In this document: in pieces, positions 34,279 to 42,353 of the stretch | Layout: each line of letters starts with the position of its first letter | Position numbering within the stretch: position 1 is the stretch's first letter | Assembly: GCF_006337085.1 (NCBI RefSeq) | Contig: NZ_CP040882.1 | Location: forward strand, 2,480,001 to 2,544,000 | From: Sutterella faecalis | Lineage (GTDB): Bacteria > Pseudomonadota > Gammaproteobacteria > Burkholderiales > Burkholderiaceae_F | Direction: 5' to 3' | Length of the DNA stretch: 64,000 nt | Program-made: the position numbers and the translations under genes | Notes under the pieces: model-generated | Seen by the model: the letters and a program-made list of their open reading frames with translations, nothing else | Told to the model about the DNA's origin: nothing | Database searches by the model: none

Positions 34279-34286
34279 GGAAATTC
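34279..34286. repeat. 8-bp target site duplication, left copy (IS66 element)
   Basis: GGAAATTC directly precedes the IS left end GTGAGCTTCC. An identical octamer at 37823-37830 follows the right end. Eight bases is the normal duplication length for IS66. Confidence 0.9.
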
Positions 34287-34364
34287 GTGAGCTTCCTATA
34301 GCTTGAGCGCGAAAAAGCGGCTGCTACTACCCTGTCAGGACTGCAACCCTCCCTGGAGCCTGAC

Positions 34365-34931
34365 ATGAGGATGATCGCCTGGGATGCGGCCTATGCCGCC
34401 TACCTTCGCAGCGGTCTGTCGAAAACCGCTTTTCACCGCACCCGTCTCATCGAGTTTTCAGAGAACGGCAAGCTTCCCAGCCTTCACTATTTCTATAAGA
34501 AACTCCTTGAGCTTGAGAAAACCATCATCCAGGATGCGCAATTCAAGCCGATCGTTGATGGAGCGCCATCTCAGGAAGAGCCGATTCCTGTACAACCGGC
34601 GGGCAGGAACATTTTCGTTGCCCGGGAGATACCCCGCAGCGCACAAAGTGCAGGGTCACAAGGAGTACAAGGTGTACACCTCCGGCTGGCACGACGTGTA
34701 CAAGTAGTACAAGATGAACACCCCCAGCCGCTTCAAGCTGCTCCTATGGGTCAACAACTTCCGCCTCCACAGCGCCCTCAGATTAGTACCAGGCTCCGCA
34801 GTACTGATCCAGATCCTCGCGGAACGCTTGTTTTCATCAAGCTGCCCAACGGCATAGAGCTCAGGTTCCGAACCGACTCGCCGGAAACCCTCGCCATGCA
34901 GATGATCTCTGCCGGAGGGTTTGCAGAATGA
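34365..34931 (+). CDS. IS66 accessory protein TnpA-like (Orf1)
   Basis: This is the first gene of the IS66 element, 188 residues. The N-terminus (AWDAAYAAYLRSGLSKTAFHRTRLIEF) resembles the helical DNA-binding start of IS66 Orf1. The C-terminus TLVFIKLPNGIELRFRTDSP then ETLAMQMISAGG is the usual Orf1 ending. The centre (residues about 85-145) is Gln/Pro/Arg-rich and unlike the family. Its DNA holds repeated GTACAAG/GTGTACA words near 34660-34725, and another frame reads through more naturally up to 34707, so an internal frameshift or expansion is possible. It overlaps tnpB by four bases (ATGA), as is usual for the family. Confidence 0.7.
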   Translation: MRMIAWDAAYAAYLRSGLSKTAFHRTRLIEFSENGKLPSLHYFYKKLLELEKTIIQDAQFKPIVDGAPSQEEPIPVQPAGRNIFVAREIPRSAQSAGSQGVQGVHLRLARRVQVVQDEHPQPLQAAPMGQQLPPPQRPQISTRLRSTDPDPRGTLVFIKLPNGIELRFRTDSPETLAMQMISAGGFAE

Positions 34932-35254
34932 AGCTCGACTTTGGAGACCGCCGCATCACCATCGTTCTGGCTCCCGTGGACATGCGCTACGGCTATGCCG
35001 CGCTGTCGCGCTTTGCGCAGGAACGTCTCTTCATCGACCCTGACGGCGGCGGCGATGTGGTCGTATTTGTCGGAAAGCACCGGAAGACGGCCAAAGTCAT
35101 CTGGTCCGACGTCTGCGGCGGATGGCTTCTCTACCGGCGTCTGCATCAGCAGAAGTTCGCCCGCTTCATGGCAAAGCTTGAATCTCAGACGGTGCTGAAC
35201 TTCACCGCCGATGAGGTGATCAGCTTTCTCGACGGCAAGTCGAAAACCGGATGA
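34928..35254 (+). CDS. IS66 family accessory protein TnpB (Orf2)
   Basis: This 108-residue protein is typical in length for IS66 Orf2 and is needed for transposition together with TnpC. Visible family features: the N-terminal DRRITIVLAPVDMRYGYAAL (family VDMRxGxxxL), FVGKHRKTAKVIWSDVCGGWLLYRRL (usual NRRRDRIKILxWDxxGFxLxxKRL position) and FLDGKSKTG at the end. The start ATG overlaps the TGA of the preceding gene, and its own TGA overlaps the next ATG at 35251, so the three frames are translationally coupled. Confidence 0.85.
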   Translation: MKLDFGDRRITIVLAPVDMRYGYAALSRFAQERLFIDPDGGGDVVVFVGKHRKTAKVIWSDVCGGWLLYRRLHQQKFARFMAKLESQTVLNFTADEVISFLDGKSKTG

Positions 35255-35457
35255 GACTGCTCGAAAAGCGTTTTCTTGATCTTCATCAAATGATTGAAAA
35301 TCAAGAAAATTCGATGAAATTCGACTTCTTCCAAAGCCTTCAGGAAGGCCTCGGGAAGCACCGTAAAACGCTTCTAGGCATACGCAATCAAGATGGATGC
35401 CACCGGGGTTGTCCGGCCGTCCAGAGGGCCTCTAACGGGCTTAGGAGTGCCTTTTAA
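35251..35457 (+). CDS. Small ORF inside IS66 element, unknown
   Basis: This 68-codon frame has an ATG that overlaps the tnpB stop as ATGA. I do not recognise the product. The first 40 residues look helical and amphipathic (FLDLHQMIENQENSMKFDFF), and the rest is irregular with two cysteines. No separate ribosome site is needed if coupled. It could be a genuine element-specific small protein or simply non-coding DNA before tnpC. Low confidence. Confidence 0.3.
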   Translation: MRLLEKRFLDLHQMIENQENSMKFDFFQSLQEGLGKHRKTLLGIRNQDGCHRGCPAVQRASNGLRSAF

Positions 35458-35537
35458 ACGATTGATATATCGGTGAAATTTAAGCTTCCGGCCGGTAAAA
35501 TTACTTCCATTAATTCTTAACTGATCTCCCTATCGAC

Positions 35538-37652
35538 ATGGCACGCAAGGGTCCAAAAATCAACGTCTCCATCGAAGCACTCCAGAAGAGGATTGCCGAG
35601 CTTGAGGCTGCGCTTGATATCGAACGCCGCGAGCATTGCGCCACGCGCAAGCTCGCGCAGCTTCAGTTTGAGGGCCTCAGCATGATTCAGCAGCTCCTCA
35701 TCAAGGCGCTGGAGCTGCTCGAAAAACACTGCCCCGCTCTGGTTGTAAAGGGCGAAGCCGTGATCGACCTGCTTCTGCGAGAAGCCAGCATGGATGCCAA
35801 TGAACTGAAGGCACTGCCGGGAATTGAAAAGCTCCTGCGCAGGCAGTTCCGGCAGATCCAGGGCAAGATCGAACCTCAGATCGAGCAAACGAAGAGCGAC
35901 CTCGCGGAAGCAGAGCTTGAACTGGAGCGCCGCAAGGCGGAAGCCGTGAAGGAGATGCTTAAGAAGAAGCGGACCATCGCCGAAAACAACAAAAAGAGCG
36001 CCGAGACGAAGAACACCGTCGGCGAAGTTGCCGCTGCTGAAGCTGAAAAGCACCCGGACAACGCGATGCTTAAAGCCGCGGCCGGCATTGCGAATGCGGC
36101 AGTGCCCGAAACCACGAAGGCGGAGGAGATTCCGCCCGGCAAGCAGGCGGATCCCAATCGCCGGACCGCTCCGACGCAGGGCGGCATTTCGCATGCCCGG
36201 GGATGCACCTGTCCTTACTGCGGCAGCACGGAAGGCTTCTTTGAGCAGGAAGGGCCGACGGTTTTCCTGCGCACGCTGCACAAGCACATTGAAGACATGC
36301 TCGAGGGGACTTATGTAAAGAACCCGGTGCTGCAGTGCCGCGCCTGCGGGAAGAATCACATGCACATTCCGGAGGAAGTGCCCGTGCCGGCGGATCTGAA
36401 CCGCACCGTGTCGCAGGAGCTGCTTTTCGACTGCGCCCGCATGCTGACGCTCGGCATGCCGATGAACCGCATCAATGCGCTCTTTAATACGGCCGCAATG
36501 ACCATGAGCGGGGATACGATTCCGCGGAACATGCACGACTGGATAACGTCCGGACTGGGCCAGCCGCTGCTCAAAGCCATCCTGAAGAAAGCCAGAAAGG
36601 CGGCTGAAATCTGCGCGGATGAAACGCCATTCAGCTGTCTGCAGCAGGCCGGGATGAGCAAAACGAAGCTCGACGACGAGGACGCCGCCAAGCAGGCTTA
36701 CCTGCTGACGATTACCAGCCCGGCGAGCGCAAAGTACCAGTTTGCCGTATTCAACCGGCTCAAAAGCAGAAGCGCCGAGGCGATTGCCGGCGTGCTCGGC
36801 TCCTATGAAGCCGGCACCTGGATTACGGATGCCTACGCCGGGTACGACAGCATTATCGGCGCGAGCGCCGTGAAGATCGAACGACAGTCGTGCCTCGCGC
36901 ATTTCACGCGCACCGTTTACGACGCGCTGGAGCTGGAGAACATGCACGACGCTGTAACAAACCCGACGAACCGGGAAAAGCTTGCCGAAGCACTCGGATC
37001 CGGCACTCCCGCCTATTACCTGCTGATGGTAACGGCCGCCATCTCCAAGATCTACAAGTGGGAGGCGACGCTGAAGGCGCAGGAGGATGAAAACCCGGCG
37101 GACTGGATGAAACGAGTGACGGACTGCCGAAAAGCCCATGCCGAACCGCTGATGGATCGGATCGATGAAATCATGGTGAAGCTGGCTGAAAGGTACGCCG
37201 TGAAGAAGGGGAAAACCTGGGAGGCGGCGCTGATGTCGCCGTACGCGAAGCCTGTTGTTTACTACATGAACAACAAGGAGAACTTCCGGGTGTTTCTCGA
37301 GAACGCCTATGTGACGCCGGACTCCTCCGCAGCCGAGAGGAGCCTGAGGCCGCTTTGCGTGCTGCGCACCAGCTGCAATTTCAAGCAGTCGCCGGAGTAC
37401 ATGCAGAGCATGTGCGACTGGTACACGCTCTTTGTAACGGCGCGGCTCAACGGCATCGAGCGGCCCACGCAGTGGCTGAATGAATATGGCCGCGCCATAT
37501 TCGAACACTGCGTGAATGAAGAGCTGAACCGGCGCTCCGACAAAGGGCTCGAACTTTCGAGGCGGTTTGCATTCGACCCGAAGGACATAGAGAGCTTCAA
37601 CGCCGATGCGTGGGAGCCGTCGGCATACATGGAGCGAAAGCGGCGGAGTTAG
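35538..37652 (+). CDS. IS66 family transposase TnpC
   Basis: This is a DDE transposase of 704 residues, longer than the usual 500-550. Residues 1-165 are a Lys/Glu/Ala-rich coiled coil. A zinc-ribbon pair follows: CTCPYCGS and CRACGKNH (zf-IS66). The catalytic core shows the first Asp in EICADETPFSCL, the second in TWITDAYAGYDSI, and the Glu in DSSAAERSLRPLCVLRTSCNF, all characteristic of IS66. The C-terminus ends with a basic MERKRRS. A perfect 10-bp hairpin follows the stop. All catalytic residues are present, so the transposase appears functional. Confidence 0.9.
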   Translation: MARKGPKINVSIEALQKRIAELEAALDIERREHCATRKLAQLQFEGLSMIQQLLIKALELLEKHCPALVVKGEAVIDLLLREASMDANELKALPGIEKLLRRQFRQIQGKIEPQIEQTKSDLAEAELELERRKAEAVKEMLKKKRTIAENNKKSAETKNTVGEVAAAEAEKHPDNAMLKAAAGIANAAVPETTKAEEIPPGKQADPNRRTAPTQGGISHARGCTCPYCGSTEGFFEQEGPTVFLRTLHKHIEDMLEGTYVKNPVLQCRACGKNHMHIPEEVPVPADLNRTVSQELLFDCARMLTLGMPMNRINALFNTAAMTMSGDTIPRNMHDWITSGLGQPLLKAILKKARKAAEICADETPFSCLQQAGMSKTKLDDEDAAKQAYLLTITSPASAKYQFAVFNRLKSRSAEAIAGVLGSYEAGTWITDAYAGYDSIIGASAVKIERQSCLAHFTRTVYDALELENMHDAVTNPTNREKLAEALGSGTPAYYLLMVTAAISKIYKWEATLKAQEDENPADWMKRVTDCRKAHAEPLMDRIDEIMVKLAERYAVKKGKTWEAALMSPYAKPVVYYMNNKENFRVFLENAYVTPDSSAAERSLRPLCVLRTSCNFKQSPEYMQSMCDWYTLFVTARLNGIERPTQWLNEYGRAIFEHCVNEELNRRSDKGLELSRRFAFDPKDIESFNADAWEPSAYMERKRRS

Positions 37653-37670
37653 GCAAAGGCCTGACGGATC

Positions 37671-37760
37671 CGCTCAAGGCAGCCGCCTTGAGCGACCATG
37701 CCGCATGCTCCTTGCCGGAGCAGACAGCCAGAGGGGCGCTGAATTCTCAGCGCCCCTCTG
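37671..37760 (+). terminator. Two hairpins at the right end of the IS66 element
   Basis: CGCTCAAGGC (37671-37680) pairs with GCCTTGAGCG (37685-37694). CAGAGGGGCGCTGA (37729-37742) pairs perfectly with TCAGCGCCCCTCTG (37747-37760). Neither has a long T run. They may terminate the tnpC transcript or block read-through. Confidence 0.6.
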
Positions 37761-37822
37761 CATATCCGGAATTTGATTGAAGTCAATCATTTTTAAAGCC
37801 TCCTAGCCTATGGGAAGCTCAC

Positions 37823-37830
37823 GGAAATTC
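37823..37830. repeat. 8-bp target site duplication, right copy (IS66 element)
   Basis: GGAAATTC directly follows the right terminal repeat and is identical to the left copy at 34279-34286. Confidence 0.9.
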
Positions 37831-37852
37831 CTGCAGCACAGACTAAGGCGAG

Positions 37853-37896
37853 CACTTTCTATTAAATAGAAAGTGGACTTTCCATTTAATAGAAAG
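37853..37896. repeat. Tandem pair of AT-rich palindromes
   Basis: CTTTCTATTAAATAGAAAG at 37855-37873 lies within a perfect 23-base dyad (37853-37875). A near copy, CTTTCCATTTAATAGAAAG, follows at 37878-37896. The 23-base spacing places the two on about the same helix face. They sit just outside the IS66 right end, with no coding gene close enough to be an obvious target. Confidence 0.7.
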
Positions 37897-37952
37897 CAGC
37901 AATCAGAGGCATTCTGCGTTCACTCTCGTCGCAGGAACGAGCTGACGCAACG

Positions 37953-37990
37953 AAAAAGCCTTCCGGACATGCATCGCGGAAGGCTTTTTT
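37953..37990. terminator. Bidirectional terminator downstream of bamD
   Basis: AAAAAGCCTTCCG (37953-37965) pairs with CGGAAGGCTTTTTT (37977-37990). It lies about 60 bases after the bamD stop on the minus strand. Confidence 0.85.
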
Positions 37991-38048
37991 GTGCGAAGGA
38001 CGGAATCAGGAACTTCGGAAATGAAATTCCAGTCTTTCCATTTCCTTA

Positions 38049-38837
38049 TCAACGCGTGGGCTGGGAGCGCTCGCCGTTCTTGTTGAGTTCGATGATGCGG
38101 CGCGTGTCGGCGGCAAGATCCGTAATCTTGAGGGCGTCGTAGCTCTTTGCAATGAGCTCGAGCGCATCGTCGCGCATCGGGGTGTTCTGGAATTCGCGAA
38201 CGACGCGCTGCGCGCGGTCGATGGCGGCGACATAGGCATGGCGCACGAAGCAGTACTGCGCAGTCTTCAGTTCATGCTCGGCCTGAGCAAGGACGAGACC
38301 ATGCATGCGGCGGCGGGCTTCGGGCGCAAAGCGGCTGTCGGGATAGCGAAGCGCGAGTTCCTTGAAGGTGTCGAAGGCTTCGCGCGAGGCATTGGCGTCG
38401 CGTTCGGCAAGGTCCTCAGCGGCGAGCTTGTTGAACCAGCTGTCGGTTTCGTTGAGGGTGGCGAGCGCCTTCAGGTACATCACGTAGTCGCTGTTGGCGT
38501 GATTGGGGTAGGTGCGCAGGAACCGGTCGGCAGCCTGCACGGCGCCCGGCGCGTCGCCGTCCTTCCAGGTCGCGTAAATGAGTTCGATCTGGGCCTGCTG
38601 GGCGTACTGACCGAAGGGATAACGCGCTTCGAGCTTCTGGTAATAGTCCTTAGCCTGCGTCCAGTTGCTATCATCCAAGGCTAATCTGGCTTCGGAGTAA
38701 AGCTTGTCGGCGCTCCAGTCGAGCGTCTGGTCTTTATCAAGACTTTGCAGCCAGGAGCAGGAGGCGGTGGCAAACGTAACCGCAGCAAGCGCGGCGCCGC
38801 GCATCAGAAGCCTTTTGAAGGAAGTAGCAGATTTCAT
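38049..38837 (-). CDS. bamD: Outer membrane protein assembly factor BamD
   Basis: BamD is the essential lipoprotein of the BAM complex that inserts beta-barrel proteins in the outer membrane. The precursor of 262 residues has a signal peptide ending in a lipobox-like TASC. The mature protein carries TPR-like repeats: SADKLYSEARLALDDSNWTQ, KDYYQKLEARYPFGQYAQQA, RFLRTYPNHANSDYVMYLKA and LRYPDSRFAPEARRRM. These match BamD/ComL. The start at 38837 gives a normal 27-residue signal but no clear ribosome site. An ATG at 38804 has AAAAGG 6 bases upstream but would leave a very short signal. It is divergent from rluD, and the two annotated ATGs overlap. Confidence 0.9.
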   Translation of the reverse strand: MKSATSFKRLLMRGAALAAVTFATASCSWLQSLDKDQTLDWSADKLYSEARLALDDSNWTQAKDYYQKLEARYPFGQYAQQAQIELIYATWKDGDAPGAVQAADRFLRTYPNHANSDYVMYLKALATLNETDSWFNKLAAEDLAERDANASREAFDTFKELALRYPDSRFAPEARRRMHGLVLAQAEHELKTAQYCFVRHAYVAAIDRAQRVVREFQNTPMRDDALELIAKSYDALKITDLAADTRRIIELNKNGERSQPTR

Positions 38838-39930
38838 GACACAGGAAAAGGTCAATTTGGACAGCGAAGATTATAGCGGCGAGGATTTTGAAGACGACGA
38901 TATGGAAGCGTTTGAAAATGCTTCCGCCGAAGAAAAGACGCTTCCAAAATTTGTGGTTGAAGGATTCTGGGGCGAGCGTCTCGACAAGGTGCTTGCTTCC
39001 CTCATGCCCGATGTCTCCCGCGCGCGTCTGCAGAAGATGATTGAGTCGGGCGCCGTCAAGGTGAACGGCGTCGTGGTGGAGAAAATCCGCGCGAAGACGA
39101 CCGAGGGCGATGAAATCGAGCTCCTCGAGGCGCCCCGCATGGAGGAAGCTCTTGCCTTCGAGCCCCAGGAAGACGTCGAATTCGAGGTGGTCTATGAGGA
39201 CGATGCCATCATCGTCGTCAATAAGCCCGCCGGCCTCGTCGTGCATCCGGGCGCCGGAAATCCGGACGGCACGCTCATGAACGGACTTCTCTGGCGCTAT
39301 CCGGAACTGAAGGAAGTCCCGCGCGCCGGCATCGTTCACCGGCTTGACCGTGATACGACGGGCCTCATGGTGGTGGCGAGAACGCTCGCCGCACAGACGA
39401 ACCTGGTGCGCCAGCTGCAGGAAAGAAGCGTGAAGCGCGAATACTGGGCGATCACCATGGGGTCGGCCGCGCCCGACTTTGTGGTCGACGTTCCGATCGG
39501 ACGCGATCCGAGAAGCCGCATCCGCTTCAAGGGCTTCCCGGGCTCTACGGGCGTAAGAGCGAAGCCCGCCCGCACGCGCGTGCGCACGGTCGACTGGTCG
39601 AGCGCTGACGGAATCCCGATTTCCTGGGTGGCCTGCCGTCTCGACACGGGCCGCACGCATCAGATCCGCGTCCATCTGACGGGCGAGGACCTCCCCCTTA
39701 TCGGCGACCAGCTCTATCGCGGCCGCGCCCCCGGGATCGCCGTCAAGATGGAAAATCTCCTCGACTTCCATCGCCAGGCCCTCCACGCATCGCGCCTCGG
39801 ACTGGTGCATCCGGTAACGGGAGAAGAGATGCAGTGGTTCCGCGAACCTCCCGAGGACATGATTCAACTGATGGACGATCTGGGCTTCGGCCCCTGGGAT
39901 CGTCCGGTGACTGTATTTGAACGGGTCTGA
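38836..39930 (+). CDS. rluD: 23S rRNA pseudouridine(1911/1915/1917) synthase RluD
   Basis: RluD converts uridines in helix 69 of 23S rRNA to pseudouridine. The product (364 residues from ATG 38836) begins with an acidic leader (residues 1-35), then an S4 RNA-binding domain (WGERLDKVLASLMPDVSRARLQ with KVNGVVVEKIRAKTTEGDEI). The catalytic motif GIVHRLDRDTTGLMVVA carries the active Asp, and VACRLDTGRTHQIRVHLTGE and QALHASRLGLVHPVTGEEM follow. An alternative ATG at 38902 would trim most of the acidic leader. GAAGGAAG lies about 12 bases before 38836. The pairing with pgeF downstream is the same as in E. coli. Confidence 0.9.
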   Translation: MTQEKVNLDSEDYSGEDFEDDDMEAFENASAEEKTLPKFVVEGFWGERLDKVLASLMPDVSRARLQKMIESGAVKVNGVVVEKIRAKTTEGDEIELLEAPRMEEALAFEPQEDVEFEVVYEDDAIIVVNKPAGLVVHPGAGNPDGTLMNGLLWRYPELKEVPRAGIVHRLDRDTTGLMVVARTLAAQTNLVRQLQERSVKREYWAITMGSAAPDFVVDVPIGRDPRSRIRFKGFPGSTGVRAKPARTRVRTVDWSSADGIPISWVACRLDTGRTHQIRVHLTGEDLPLIGDQLYRGRAPGIAVKMENLLDFHRQALHASRLGLVHPVTGEEMQWFREPPEDMIQLMDDLGFGPWDRPVTVFERV

Positions 39931-39931
39931 T

Positions 39932-40735
39932 ATGTCTCAATTCAAATCTGAACTCGAAAGCGTGAAGCCCGAATGGAAGGGCGGGGCGCCCAAGCACGTG
40001 AAGGCCTTCTTTACCTGCCGCACGGGTGGCGTTTCAAGCGGCCCCTGGGGCGGGCCGGAAGGCATCATGGGTCTCAACCTTGCCTTCCATACGGGCGACG
40101 TCAGATCCTGCGTCGCGATGAACCGCCGGATTCTCTCGGGGTGCCTTCCCTCGGAGCCGAAGTGGCTCACGCAGGTGCACGGCACGGAAATCCTTCATGC
40201 CGACGACGTCGCCGATGCTCCTCAGGCGGATGCCTCATGGACGACGACGCCGGGCGTCGTCGCCGTCGTGATGACGGCCGACTGCCTTCCGGTCCTGATT
40301 GCGGATCGCGAGGGCCGGATCGTTGCGGCCGTTCATGCCGGCTGGCGGAGCCTCGCCGACGGCATCATTCAGAAGACGGTCGCAAAGCTTCGCGATGAGC
40401 TCAGGGGCGAAGGCGACTTCGCCGTCTGGCTCGGACCCCGGATCGGAAGGGACGAATTCGAAGTGGGCGGGGATGTGCTCGAAGCCATGAAGGCGCATCT
40501 TCCTCAGGCGGAAAAGGCCTTCCGGGCGGCGAATCAACCGGGAAAGTATTTCGCGGACCTCGCGCTCCTTGCGCGCCAGGCGCTCGAAGCTTCCGGAATT
40601 CCCGCGGAAAGCATTGCCGACTGCGGCCTCTCAACTTTCGGCGACCCAGCGCGCTTCTTTAGTTTCCGCCGCGACGGCGAAAAGTCCGGCCGCCACGCCG
40701 CACTCATCTGGATTGAGCCGCAGAATCATCCATAA
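39932..40735 (+). CDS. pgeF: Polyphenol oxidase/purine nucleoside phosphorylase family (PgeF/YfiH, laccase-domain)
   Basis: This is a 267-residue cytoplasmic protein of the DUF152/laccase-domain family. Relatives act as purine nucleoside phosphorylase/adenosine deaminase or edit peptidoglycan precursors. Motifs: FFTCRTGGVSSGPWGG at the N-terminus, WLTQVHGTEI, ADASWTTTPGVVAVVMTADCLPVL with the metal-site Cys, AAVHAGWRSLADGIIQ with the metal-site His, and ADCGLSTFGDPARFFSFRRDG at the end. The ATG follows the rluD stop by one base, so the two are cotranscribed, matching the rluD-yfiH order of E. coli. Confidence 0.9.
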   Translation: MSQFKSELESVKPEWKGGAPKHVKAFFTCRTGGVSSGPWGGPEGIMGLNLAFHTGDVRSCVAMNRRILSGCLPSEPKWLTQVHGTEILHADDVADAPQADASWTTTPGVVAVVMTADCLPVLIADREGRIVAAVHAGWRSLADGIIQKTVAKLRDELRGEGDFAVWLGPRIGRDEFEVGGDVLEAMKAHLPQAEKAFRAANQPGKYFADLALLARQALEASGIPAESIADCGLSTFGDPARFFSFRRDGEKSGRHAALIWIEPQNHP

Positions 40736-40753
40736 AGACACAAATTCCGCACC

Positions 40754-40776
40754 GGACCTCTCTGCAGGAGAGGTCC
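40754..40776. other. Hairpin between pgeF and rimO
   Basis: GGACCTCTC (40754-40762) pairs with GAGAGGTCC (40768-40776). No T run follows. A TAATAT -10-like box lies after it, ahead of rimO. It may be a weak terminator for pgeF. Confidence 0.5.
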
Positions 40777-40851
40777 AATGCGGGTAATATCGCGCGCTCC
40801 CGGGACAAGAGACTCCCAAACTCCCAAAAATACTGAAAGGCCCCATAGACC

Positions 40852-42201
40852 ATGACTCGGCATATTCCCGTTGTCGGCTTTGTTTCCCTCGGCTGCCCCA
40901 AGGCGCTCGTCGATACGGAGCGCATCGTGACGGAGCTGCGCGCCCGCGGCTATCGCATCGGCTCGACCTACAAGGATGCCGATCTCGTCATCGTTAATAC
41001 CTGCGGCTTTGTGAATGAGGCCGTGGAAGAGAGTCTCGGCGCGATTTCCGAGGCGCTGAAGGAAAACGGGCACGTGATCGTCTGCGGGTGCCTCGGCGGG
41101 CGCAAGGAAGCCGACGGCTCCAACTACGTCCTCGCCCGGATGCCGAAGGTGATCGGCGTCACGGGTCCCGACAGCGTCGACGAAGTGCTTCGCATGGTCG
41201 AGGGAGTGCTTCCGCGCCCGCACGACCCCTGGGACGATCTGGTTCCGGCGGCGGGCGTAAGGCTCACGCCCAGGCACTATGCCTACCTCAAGATTTCCGA
41301 GGGCTGCAACCATCACTGCACCTTCTGCATCATCCCGAATCTGCGTGGCACGCTCCTTTCGCGCCCGATCGGCGACATCGTGCGCGAGGCGGAAAACCTC
41401 AAGGCTGCGGGCGTGAAGGAGCTTCTCGTCATCAGCCAGGACACGGCCGCCTACGGCGTCGACAAGCGCTACAAGCTCGACTTTGCGGGCGGAAGGCCCG
41501 TTCACACGCGCCTTCTCGACCTCTGCCGCGAACTCGGGCGCCTCAACATCTGGACGCGCCTCCATTACGTTTATCCGTACCCGAGCGTCGACGACGTGGT
41601 GCCGCTCATGGCCGAGGGCCTCGTTCTGCCGTATCTCGACGTGCCCTTCCAGCATGCGCATCCGCGGATCCTGAAGCTCATGAAGCGTCCGGCCTGCGGC
41701 GAAAAGAACCTCGAGCGCATTGCTGCCTGGCGAAAGGCCTGCCCGGACATCACGATCCGCTCGACCTTCATTGCGGGCTTCCCCGGAGAGACGGAAGAAG
41801 AGTTCCAGTATCTCCTCGACTTTCTGAAGGAAGCGGAGCTCGACCGCGTCGGGTGCTTCGCGTATTCGCCGGTCGAGGGCGCAAAGGCCAATGACCTTCC
41901 CGGGGCGCTCCCCGACGAAGTGCGCGAGGAGCGCCGCCGCCGTCTGATGGAGCTTCAGGCGGAGATTTCCTTAAAGAAGCTCGCCCGCCGCATCGGCAAG
42001 GTCGAGGACGTCATCATCGACGAAGAGCCTGATGAGGACGGCGTCGCCGTCGGCCGCACGAAGTCGGATGCCCCCGACATCGACGGCGTCTGCTACGTGA
42101 CGACGGAGAGGAGCCTTAAGCCCGGCGACATCGTCCGCGTGAAGATCACCGCGAACGAGGAGCACGACCTGATCGGGCGCGAGGCAGCGGAAGAGCCGTA
42201 A
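40852..42201 (+). CDS. rimO: Ribosomal protein S12 methylthiotransferase RimO
   Basis: RimO is a radical-SAM enzyme that adds a methylthio group to an aspartate of ribosomal protein S12. The 449-residue product has an N-terminal MTTase domain with three cluster cysteines (SLGCPKALVDTERI, VNTCGFVNEAVEES, VCGCLGGRK). The radical-SAM motif is KISEGCNHHCTFCIIPNLRG (CxxxCxxC), followed by LLSRPIGDIVREAENL, TRLHYVYPYPSVDDVV and STFIAGFPGETEEEF. A C-terminal TRAM domain contains DVIIDEEPDEDGVAVGRTKSD. Length and PYPS/IIPNLRG motifs separate RimO from MiaB. It has its own promoter region and terminator. Confidence 0.94.
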   Translation: MTRHIPVVGFVSLGCPKALVDTERIVTELRARGYRIGSTYKDADLVIVNTCGFVNEAVEESLGAISEALKENGHVIVCGCLGGRKEADGSNYVLARMPKVIGVTGPDSVDEVLRMVEGVLPRPHDPWDDLVPAAGVRLTPRHYAYLKISEGCNHHCTFCIIPNLRGTLLSRPIGDIVREAENLKAAGVKELLVISQDTAAYGVDKRYKLDFAGGRPVHTRLLDLCRELGRLNIWTRLHYVYPYPSVDDVVPLMAEGLVLPYLDVPFQHAHPRILKLMKRPACGEKNLERIAAWRKACPDITIRSTFIAGFPGETEEEFQYLLDFLKEAELDRVGCFAYSPVEGAKANDLPGALPDEVREERRRRLMELQAEISLKKLARRIGKVEDVIIDEEPDEDGVAVGRTKSDAPDIDGVCYVTTERSLKPGDIVRVKITANEEHDLIGREAAEEP

Positions 42202-42231
42202 TGCGCTCCTAAACGCTGAAACCTTTTTTGC

Positions 42232-42269
42232 AGGCTGTTGCAGGTCTAAATTCCGGCAACAGCCTTTTT
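42232..42269 (+). terminator. Terminator of rimO
   Basis: AGGCTGTTGC (42232-42241) pairs with GCAACAGCCT (42256-42265), followed by TTTT. Confidence 0.9.
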
Positions 42270-42353
42270 CCCGCCATTTTTCTAGACTGCATCAGGACAG
42301 TTCGATCGGGTGATCAGCAAGCTCGGGACGAATCCCATAGAAGGAGAGGAAAG

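Larger units (their letters stand above)
34287..37822 (+). mobile_element. Complete IS66-type insertion sequence, 3536 bp
   Basis: The ends are set by terminal inverted repeats. The left reads GTGAGCTTCCTATAGCTTG, and the right (minus strand) reads GTGAGCTTCCCATAGGCTAG, both matching the IS66 start GTRAGC. Identical GGAAATTC octamers flank the element. It carries tnpA-like, tnpB and tnpC genes plus a 68-codon frame between tnpB and tnpC. It is longer than a typical IS66 (about 2.5-2.7 kb), mainly because of the 704-residue TnpC and extra non-coding DNA. The element sits between the gntP operon terminator and the bamD 3' region, breaking no gene. Intact genes and perfect duplications suggest recent insertion. 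Confidence 0.92.

Noticed and set aside
35517..37508. 663-codon minus-strand frame opposite IS66 tnpC
   Set aside because: Antisense shadow; the DDE residues of TnpC are on the plus strand.
42228..42353. N-terminal extension of the STN lipoprotein frame
   Set aside because: It runs through the rimO terminator; the ATG at 42354 has a strong ribosome site and a lipoprotein signal directly after it.
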